A stretch of 64,000 nucleotides of DNA from Kosakonia pseudosacchari (GTDB lineage Bacteria; Pseudomonadota; Gammaproteobacteria; Enterobacterales; Enterobacteriaceae): the NCBI RefSeq assembly GCF_900184035.1, contig NZ_FXWP01000009.1, positions 682,001-746,000 on the forward strand, read 5' to 3'. Within the stretch, counting starts at the first letter, position 1. Every line of letters starts with the position of its first letter. Below are positions 57,963-64,000 of this stretch, piece after piece. The position numbers and the translations under genes were made by a program. Below the pieces are notes generated by a model. That model was not told the origin of the DNA and searched no databases. It saw nothing but the letters and a program-made list of their open reading frames with translations.

Positions 57963-59396
57963 TTAGTTGTTACGGATGTACTCATCCATTTCGGTTTTCA
58001 GGTTATCGGATTTAGTACCGAAAATTGCCTGCACACCGGAACCAGCAACAACCACACCCGCAGCGCCCAGTTTCTTCAGGCCAGCCTGATCCACTTTCGC
58101 TACGTCAGCCACGCTGACACGCAGACGCGTGATGCACGCATCCAGGTTGGTGATGTTCTCTTTACCGCCGAACGCCGTAACCAGAGCCGGAGCCATTTCG
58201 CTGGTAGCACCCGCTTTGCTCTCTTCAGTGGTGTCTTCACGACCCGGAGTTTTCAGATCCAGCGCTTTGATCAGCACGCGGAAGATGGTGTAGTAAACCA
58301 CCGCATAGCCCGCACCGACAATCGGGAACAGCCACAGTTTGCTGCTGTTACCGCTCAGCACGATGAAGTCAATCAGACCGTGAGAGAACGACGTACCGTC
58401 ACGCATACCCAGCAGGATACAGATCGGGAATGCCAGACCAGCCAGAATCGCGTGGATTACGTACAGGATCGGCGCAACGAACATGAAGGAGAACTCGATC
58501 GGCTCGGTGATACCGGTCAGGAACGAGGTCAACGCTGCGGAGATCATGATACCGCCCACTTTCGCGCGGTTTTCCGGTTTTGCAGAGTGCCAGATAGCGA
58601 TAGCAGCAGCCGGCAGACCGTACATTTTGAACAGGAAGCCGCCAGACAGTTTGCCCGCAGTCGGGTCGCCCGCCATATAACGCGGGATATCGCCGTGGAA
58701 CACCTGACCTGCCGCGTTGGTGAACTCACCAATCTGCATCTGGAAAGGTACGTTCCAGATGTGGTGCAGACCAAACGGCACCAGGCAACGTTCAATGAAG
58801 CCGTAGATACCGAACGCCACAACCGGGTTCTGGTAAGCGGCCCACTGGGAGAAAGTCTGAATCGCAGTACCGATCGGCGGCCAAATGAAGGAGAGGATCA
58901 CGCCGGTGAAAATCGCAGCCAGACCGGAGATGATCGGCACGAAACGTTTACCAGCGAAGAAGCCCAGATACTCAGGCAGCTTGATGCGATAGAAGCGGTT
59001 AAACATATACGCCGCAATCGCGCCGGAGATGATACCGCCGAGCACACCGGTATCAGCCAGGTGTTTTGCGGCAATTTCTTCAGCAGGTAAATGCAGAACC
59101 AGAGGCGCAACCACTGCCATGGTTTTCACCATGATGCCGTAGGCAACTACAGAGGCCAGAGCCGAAACGCCGTCGTTATTGGTAAAGCCAAGCGCAACAC
59201 CGATAGCGAAGATCAACGGCATGTTAGCAAAAACGGAACCGCCCGCTTCGGCCATAACGTGGGAAACCACTTCTGGCAGCCAGCTGAAGTTTGCAGAACC
59301 GACGCCCAGCAGGATACCTGCGATAGGCAGTACGGATACTGGCAGCATCAGCGATTTACCGACCTTCTGCAGGTTAGCAAATGCATTCTTAAACAT
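57963..59396 (-). CDS. ptsG: PTS glucose-specific transporter EIICB
   Basis: The 477-residue protein transports and phosphorylates glucose. The IIC domain (about 1-385) spans the membrane about ten times and has the substrate region [20 protein letters not shown]. The IIB domain (about 395-477) has the phosphorylated Cys in [16 protein letters not shown]. Upstream are CRP, Mlc and SgrS sites as in E. coli. It is transcribed alone and ends at a strong terminator. Confidence 0.99.
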   Translation of the reverse strand: MFKNAFANLQKVGKSLMLPVSVLPIAGILLGVGSANFSWLPEVVSHVMAEAGGSVFANMPLIFAIGVALGFTNNDGVSALASVVAYGIMVKTMAVVAPLVLHLPAEEIAAKHLADTGVLGGIISGAIAAYMFNRFYRIKLPEYLGFFAGKRFVPIISGLAAIFTGVILSFIWPPIGTAIQTFSQWAAYQNPVVAFGIYGFIERCLVPFGLHHIWNVPFQMQIGEFTNAAGQVFHGDIPRYMAGDPTAGKLSGGFLFKMYGLPAAAIAIWHSAKPENRAKVGGIMISAALTSFLTGITEPIEFSFMFVAPILYVIHAILAGLAFPICILLGMRDGTSFSHGLIDFIVLSGNSSKLWLFPIVGAGYAVVYYTIFRVLIKALDLKTPGREDTTEESKAGATSEMAPALVTAFGGKENITNLDACITRLRVSVADVAKVDQAGLKKLGAAGVVVAGSGVQAIFGTKSDNLKTEMDEYIRNN

Positions 59397-59410
59397 AATT
59401 GAGAGTGCTC

Positions 59411-59423
59411 CTGAGTATTAGTG
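59411..59423 (-). promoter_or_regulatory. SgrS pairing site in the ptsG leader
   Basis: The leader reads CACTAATACTCAG just before AGGAGCAC and the start codon. E. coli SgrS pairs with the same place (CACCCATACTCAGG in E. coli ptsG), which blocks translation when sugar phosphate builds up. Pairing with the E. coli SgrS sequence would be nearly complete. Confidence 0.75.
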
Positions 59424-59497
59424 CTTTTTTCTACGCTTTCACGCATTGGCGAGGGGGGAGATCCGCGCCGTGGGAAGGGCATCTAAGCGCCCTTTAT

Positions 59498-59518
59498 TTA
59501 TTACACAGAGTAAAATAA
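59498..59518 (-). promoter_or_regulatory. Mlc operator of ptsG
   Basis: The minus strand reads TTATTTTACTCTGTGTAATAA just before the expected RNA start (ATAAATAAAGGGCGC). It is the same as the Mlc site of E. coli ptsG as I recall it. Confidence 0.75.
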
Positions 59519-59532
59519 ATCAGTAAAAGTTT

Positions 59533-59552
59533 GTTTGACGGCTATCACGTTT
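59533..59552 (-). promoter_or_regulatory. CRP site of ptsG
   Basis: CGTGATAGCCGTCAAA on the minus strand fits the CRP half sites TGTGA and TCACA in part, and matches the E. coli ptsG activator site at about -40. Confidence 0.7.
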
Positions 59553-59695
59553 CAGCTAGCGCCGGTCACGAAACTCACACTGATTTACAAAAGGTGTCGG
59601 CTTCCGTATGAAAAACGACCGCCACCGCCTTTTTTATGGCGGTGAACTTTACTCCGATCGTTTATTAATTACGAGTACTAAAATAAGCTGACAGA

Positions 59696-60490
59696 TCAGG
59701 CAGATTGCAGGCGGGATGGATCAACATGGAACAAACGGGAAAAGTTCTGTGTCGTCTGTTGCGCAAGCTCTTCGACAGAAACGCCTTTCAGCACCGCCAT
59801 ATATTCCGCCACATCGCGCGTCATCGCTGGCTGGTTCTCTTTGCCGCGATGCGGCACCGGGGCGAGATAAGGCGAATCGGTTTCGACCAGTAATCGATCG
59901 AGCGGAATGTAACGAGCGGCATCACGCAACTGCTCAGCGTTGCGGAAAGTGACGATACCAGAGAACGAGATGTAAAACCCCATATCCAGCAGCTTACCCG
60001 CCGTTTCGCGATCTTCAGTAAAGCAGTGCAACACACCGCCGCAATCCGTCACGCGCTCTTCCTGCAAAATCGCAAGCGTGTCTTCTCGCGCATCGCGCGT
60101 ATGGACTATCACTGGCTTATTCAGTTCGCGGCCAATACGGATATGGTTACGGAAGGATTCCTGCTGGCGTGGCTTCGTTTCCGGCGTATAAAAATAGTCC
60201 AGTCCGGTTTCGCCCATTGCCACAACGCCCTCTTCCGCCGCCAGCTGGCGCAGCATTTCGACGTCGTACTCTTCATCCTGGTTCAAGGGATGCACACCGC
60301 AGGAAAAGACCACATTCGGGCGCTCCCCCACCAGCTCACGCATTGCGCGATAACCCGGTAATGTCGTGGCAACCGCCAGACAAAACTTCACATCGCGCGC
60401 GGCAGCTTTCGCCAGCACGTCATCAACGTCTTTGTGCAAAGAGTGGTAATCCAGGCCATCAAGGTGGCAGTGCGAATCGACTAAAAACAT
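59696..60490 (-). CDS. ycfH: TatD-family metal-dependent hydrolase YcfH
   Basis: The 264-residue TatD-type protein has metal ligands in VDSHCHLDGLDY, the Glu in MGETGLDYFY, His in KPVIVHTRDA and HCFTED, and Asp in VETDSPYLAP. It is probably a deoxyribonuclease or other phosphohydrolase; the E. coli protein is little studied. It is last in the pabC-mltG-tmk-holB-ycfH operon, 9 bases after holB. Confidence 0.97.
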   Translation of the reverse strand: MFLVDSHCHLDGLDYHSLHKDVDDVLAKAAARDVKFCLAVATTLPGYRAMRELVGERPNVVFSCGVHPLNQDEEYDVEMLRQLAAEEGVVAMGETGLDYFYTPETKPRQQESFRNHIRIGRELNKPVIVHTRDAREDTLAILQEERVTDCGGVLHCFTEDRETAGKLLDMGFYISFSGIVTFRNAEQLRDAARYIPLDRLLVETDSPYLAPVPHRGKENQPAMTRDVAEYMAVLKGVSVEELAQQTTQNFSRLFHVDPSRLQSA

Positions 60491-60499
60491 AATGTTCTC

Positions 60500-61504
60500 T
60501 TACAGATGGGAGACAGGAAGCGTTACGCCTGTTTGCTGGTAACGTTCCAGCGTTAACAATAAATCAGTCAGCAGCAACTCGCGGTTAACCCCGACCACAC
60601 TAAGCAACTGTTCACGACAGGTAAAAATAGCATGCAGCAACGCATGCAGCGTTGGCGCTTGCACCTGGCGCGCCAGCTTTTCTACCAGCGCTAAGGCATC
60701 AACATTGCTGAGCAATGTCGCGCCTTGCTGCATTTTTAATGCATCAAGAAGCAACGCAGAGAACCACTGCAGACGTTCAGCCACTTTGTCGTGGTTGAGC
60801 GTCGCAAGCATCGCCAGCCAGTCACCGCTATTCAGCGCCGCGTCTGTTGCCTGGCAAAGCGTCTGCCGTTGCGCCCAGGCATCGTCCTGAAGCAGCGCTT
60901 CTGCCGCACCAGGCGAACCGGCGCACAAACGTAGTGCGGTCAGAATCGACTCATGCGAGGCGGTAACTTCCCGTGCAAGCCAGCTGCAGGCGTAGTTTTC
61001 AGCGGGAGGCGCAAGGTGGTGCAAGCGGCAGCGACTGCGCAAGGTCGCTAATAATCGCGCCGGCTCCCGGCAGCCGAGGAAGAACCAGGTATGCGCGGGC
61101 GGTTCTTCCAGCGTCTTCAGCAACGCGTTGGCGGCAGCGTCGGTCAGCAACGCGGCATCCTGGATCCACACCACTTTCGCGCCACCCAGCCGCGCATGTT
61201 CGTAAAGCTTTTCACTCACTTCACGCACCGCGTCAATGCCAAGCGCCGATTTTCCTTTTTCCGGTGCCAGTGCATAGTAATCGGGGTGCGTTCCAGCCTG
61301 CATAAGCTGACAACCGCGGCAGTGACCGCAGCTTTTATGGCCTTCAGGTGTCTGGCATAGCAAGAAACGGCTGATGGCATAAATCAGGGCATCTTCGCCC
61401 ATCCCCGGCAGGGCGTGGATCAGCAACGCGTGGTGTCCACGACCGCTCTGATAACTGGCAATCAGTTGCTCAAAATCGGGACGCAGCCACGGATACCATT
61501 TCAT
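60500..61504 (-). CDS. holB: DNA polymerase III subunit delta'
   Basis: The 334-residue delta-prime subunit of the clamp loader starts [20 protein letters not shown]. It has a Cys zinc module ([13 protein letters not shown]), a Walker-like region without a full P-loop as is normal for delta-prime, and SRC-like [11 protein letters not shown]. It overlaps tmk by ATGA. Confidence 0.98.
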   Translation of the reverse strand: MKWYPWLRPDFEQLIASYQSGRGHHALLIHALPGMGEDALIYAISRFLLCQTPEGHKSCGHCRGCQLMQAGTHPDYYALAPEKGKSALGIDAVREVSEKLYEHARLGGAKVVWIQDAALLTDAAANALLKTLEEPPAHTWFFLGCREPARLLATLRSRCRLHHLAPPAENYACSWLAREVTASHESILTALRLCAGSPGAAEALLQDDAWAQRQTLCQATDAALNSGDWLAMLATLNHDKVAERLQWFSALLLDALKMQQGATLLSNVDALALVEKLARQVQAPTLHALLHAIFTCREQLLSVVGVNRELLLTDLLLTLERYQQTGVTLPVSHL

Positions 61505-62142
61505 GCGCCCTGCTCCTGCACCCAGGCTGTCACTGTCTGGCGGATGTCGGCAATCACGTTGTCCAGCGGTTGTGTCGCATCAATAGTGCGAATACGCTCA
61601 TCCTGCGCCGCCAGTTCGAGATAGCGTGCGCGGGTACGATTGAAGAAATCCAGCGACTCTTGTTCGATACGATCCAATTCACCACGCGCACGCGCACGTT
61701 TCAGACCGACTTCCGGCGTGACATCCAGATAGAGCGTCAAATCCGGGCGAAAATCTCCCAGTACGGCATCACGCAGTGTAGCCAGCATGGTTTGATCAAT
61801 ACCGCGTCCGCCGCCCTGGTATGCCTGCGTTGAGAGATCATGACGATCGCCGATCACCCAGCAACCACGCGCCAGTGCAGGTTTAATGACGGTTTCTACC
61901 AGTTGCACACGGGCTGCGTAAAACATCAGAACTTCGGCCTTATCGGTAATGACTTCATCACCAACAGAACGGATATCCAGCACCAGGCTGCGCAATTTTT
62001 CCGCCAGCAGCGTACCGCCCGGTTCCCGCGTAAACACCATTTCACCGACGCCAAGCTCTTTCAGCGTCTCAACGATGACATCGCGCGCCGTGGTTTTCCC
62101 TGCGCCTTCAAGCCCTTCGATAACGATGTATTTACTGCCCAT
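61501..62142 (-). CDS. tmk: Thymidylate kinase
   Basis: The 213-residue kinase converts dTMP to dTDP. P-loop [15 protein letters not shown], the DRY-like motif [19 protein letters not shown] and the LID region with Arg residues ([14 protein letters not shown]) are visible. It overlaps mltG by 11 bases upstream and holB by four downstream. Confidence 0.99.
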   Translation of the reverse strand: MGSKYIVIEGLEGAGKTTARDVIVETLKELGVGEMVFTREPGGTLLAEKLRSLVLDIRSVGDEVITDKAEVLMFYAARVQLVETVIKPALARGCWVIGDRHDLSTQAYQGGGRGIDQTMLATLRDAVLGDFRPDLTLYLDVTPEVGLKRARARGELDRIEQESLDFFNRTRARYLELAAQDERIRTIDATQPLDNVIADIRQTVTAWVQEQGA

Positions 62143-63154
62143 TTTTTTCCTTAAGTACTTTCAGGTAGTCCTGCACTGCCCGGTTATGGCTGGCGAGATT
62201 GGTATTAAATGTATGTCCGCCTTTTCCATCCGCGACAAAATAGAGATACGGCGTTTTCGCCGGATGCGCCGCCGCTTTCAGCGAGGCCTCACCGGGTGTA
62301 GCAATAGGGCCCGGCGGCAAGCCGCTAATCACATAGGTGTTATAGTCGCTCGGCGTTTCCAGATCGGCGCGCGACAGCTTACCATTATAACGCGCGCCCA
62401 TCCCGTAGATAACCGTCGGATCGGTCTGCAGCCGCATCCCGACGCGCAAGCGGTTAATAAAGACGGAGGCCACCTGATCGCGTTCGCTGGCGACAGCCGT
62501 CTCTTTTTCGATAATCGACGCCATGGTGACCAGTTGGTTCTGATCTTTATACGGTAGCCCCTCCATGCGCCCTTCCCAGGCTTGCTCCACCGCACGCGAC
62601 ATTTTCTGATGCGCACGCTTGAGCAGCGCAATGTCCGTCGTATTGGCGGTGTACATCCAGGTATCGGGCCAGAACCAACCTTCTACCCATTGCGGGTGTT
62701 CCAGCTTCAGCGCCTCGGCCACCGTAGCGTAATCATCATCTTTCAGTGTGTGCTTAATATATGGCGCGTCGCGCAGTTGCTTGAGGTAATCACTCAGGCG
62801 CATACCTTCAACCAGACGCAGCGGAAACTGTGCTTCTTTCCCGCTCTCCAGTAACTGCAGCATCTCGCGCACGGTCATCTTCGGTGTAAAACGATAGGTG
62901 CCGGCTTTGAAATGTGATAGATCAGGCTCCAGTCGCAGCAGCCACTGGAACACGCGCGGGCGATTAATTACCTTTTCGCGATACAACAATTCACCCAACG
63001 CCACCCGACCAGTTCCGGCGGGCAGCGTGAAAATGGTTTCATTTTTAATCAGGATCTGGCTGTCCGCTAACTGGCGAACCTTCCAGACACCGGCTCCCGC
63101 CGCAATAACCAGCAAAGCCAACAGGAGGAGAACTACACGTAACATTTTCTTCAT
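62132..63154 (-). CDS. mltG: Endolytic murein transglycosylase MltG (YceG)
   Basis: The 340-residue protein has an N-terminal membrane segment (about 5-23), a LysM-like domain (about 40-110) and a YceG catalytic domain with the Glu in [18 protein letters not shown]. It cuts new glycan strands and sets their length. It overlaps pabC (ATGA) and tmk. Confidence 0.98.
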   Translation of the reverse strand: MKKMLRVVLLLLALLVIAAGAGVWKVRQLADSQILIKNETIFTLPAGTGRVALGELLYREKVINRPRVFQWLLRLEPDLSHFKAGTYRFTPKMTVREMLQLLESGKEAQFPLRLVEGMRLSDYLKQLRDAPYIKHTLKDDDYATVAEALKLEHPQWVEGWFWPDTWMYTANTTDIALLKRAHQKMSRAVEQAWEGRMEGLPYKDQNQLVTMASIIEKETAVASERDQVASVFINRLRVGMRLQTDPTVIYGMGARYNGKLSRADLETPSDYNTYVISGLPPGPIATPGEASLKAAAHPAKTPYLYFVADGKGGHTFNTNLASHNRAVQDYLKVLKEKNGQ

Positions 63155-63966
63155 GACGGATTTATGCGCTCACACAAGGGGGCTAAAAAATGGTACAAAT
63201 CGCGCGCTGACCAGCGCTGTTCCGCCCACTGGCGGACGGGAACAACTGGCATCAACGCGTTACAAATAATGACTTCGTCAGCCAGCATCAGCACATCGTG
63301 CCGCGCATTGACTTCGACAACCTCAAAAGCGGAAGTTTTCAGCTGGCGCAAACAATATTGACGCATAATGCCATTAACACCGGCCTGATCAACACGCGGC
63401 GTGAAGACCTTCGCACCCTGCCGCCAGAAGATATTGGCGGCACAACATTCAATCAGCCAGCCTTCGCTATCCAGCACCAGCGCTTCATCGGCTGAGGTCC
63501 GCTCAAGCCCGGCACGAATCAATACCTGCTCCAGGCGGTTAAGGTGTTTGATCCCGGCGAGCATCGGGTTGCGTCCGAGGCAAATATCACTCAATGCCAG
63601 TGTTACCCCTTCCTGCCGCCAACGCGCGTAATGCGCAGGGCTTGCTGATACCGACACTATCCGCGTCGGCGCTTCACAACCCGCAGCGCTATAGCCGCGC
63701 CCGCCAGTACCGCGGCTGAGAATAACTTTCACCACACCCTCTTCTTTTTCTCTCGCGAGGTGGGTCATTTCCCGCGCCAGTACGTCCCAGTCGAGATAAG
63801 GGATCTGGAGCCGTTTACAGGCCAGACGCAGGCGCTGGAGATGCGCGTCGAGAAACTGAATTTGCCCTTCAAGGACGCGCGCGGTGGTAAAACAGCCATC
63901 GCCAAATTGCGTCGCCCGATCATTGGCGGCAAGCCATTGCTGCTCTTTACCATTAATCAAGAACAT
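63151..63966 (-). CDS. pabC: Aminodeoxychorismate lyase
   Basis: The 271-residue PLP enzyme of fold IV makes 4-aminobenzoate for folate. The Schiff-base Lys lies in [31 protein letters not shown] and [10 protein letters not shown] are conserved. AAGGAGCC precedes the ATG. It is the first gene of its operon in view; in E. coli fabF lies next upstream, and the remaining 34 bases of the window hold only the leader. Confidence 0.98.
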   Translation of the reverse strand: MFLINGKEQQWLAANDRATQFGDGCFTTARVLEGQIQFLDAHLQRLRLACKRLQIPYLDWDVLAREMTHLAREKEEGVVKVILSRGTGGRGYSAAGCEAPTRIVSVSASPAHYARWRQEGVTLALSDICLGRNPMLAGIKHLNRLEQVLIRAGLERTSADEALVLDSEGWLIECCAANIFWRQGAKVFTPRVDQAGVNGIMRQYCLRQLKTSAFEVVEVNARHDVLMLADEVIICNALMPVVPVRQWAEQRWSARDLYHFLAPLCERINPS

Positions 63967-64000
63967 AGGTGGCTCCTTATGCGTCTGGCCGGACAGTTTG

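Noticed and set aside
57897-59090. 397-codon plus-strand frame opposite ptsG
   Set aside because: Shadow of ptsG; it also runs through the ptsG terminator.

Overview
The window is a piece of an Enterobacteriaceae chromosome. Bases 19.5-64 kb follow the E. coli K-12 gene order between icd and pabC almost gene for gene (read in the opposite sense), with proteins close to the E. coli ones. Codon use, the extra three-gene unit after potD and the ycfT/fhuE content point to a relative of Kosakonia, Enterobacter or Klebsiella rather than to E. coli itself. The exact genus cannot be fixed from the sequence alone.

Bases 1 to about 18.25 kb are the right-hand part of a lambdoid prophage integrated at the 3' end of icd, the site used by e14 and phage 21. 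Reading from icd leftward: integrase and excisionase; a left-operon set (yfdP-like, yfdQ, an Ea22-like gene split by an amber codon, a DksA/TraR zinc finger); two antisense coiled-coil genes that each follow a copy of the same leader element; a CI/Cro switch with five matching operators and two clear promoters; a YmfL/CII-like regulator; an O-like replication protein with tandem iterons inside its gene; an ANR/PerC-like regulator; a fused Dcm-Dam methyltransferase; a LexA N-domain-only protein; RusA; a Rha/KilA-C antirepressor; a DUF968 protein; a DUF1133-like protein in the position of antiterminator Q; a late promoter with a start-proximal terminator; two holin-like proteins, endolysin and Rz/Rz1; a two-gene moron with its own promoter and two terminators; and HNH plus the small terminase subunit. 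The remaining structural genes lie beyond base 1. No CRISPR array, tRNA, rRNA or insertion sequence was seen.

The chromosomal part holds icd, rluE-nudJ-mnmA-hflD-purB-phoPQ (central metabolism, tRNA and rRNA modification, purine synthesis, Mg2+ sensing), roxA, pepT and the divergent potABCD polyamine transporter. Next is an unnamed MipA/OmpV - response regulator - sensor kinase operon that is not at this place in E. coli K-12. It is followed by cobB-nagK, lolCDE, ycfT, mfd, ldtC, bhsA/comR, a small unlisted membrane-protein gene, ycfJ, ndh, the hinT-ycfL-lpoB-thiK-nagZ-ycfP cluster, fhuE, ptsG, and the pabC-mltG-tmk-holB-ycfH operon. Several known regulatory sites can be read directly: a PhoP box before phoP, a PurR operator inside purB, an FNR site before ndh, and CRP, Mlc and SgrS sites before ptsG.

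The observations most worth following up are the self-contained moron in the lambda bor position, the left promoter followed by an rrn-type boxA, the duplicated leader element, the iterons inside the O-like gene, the amber-split gene, the MipA two-component operon, and the displaced potA start.
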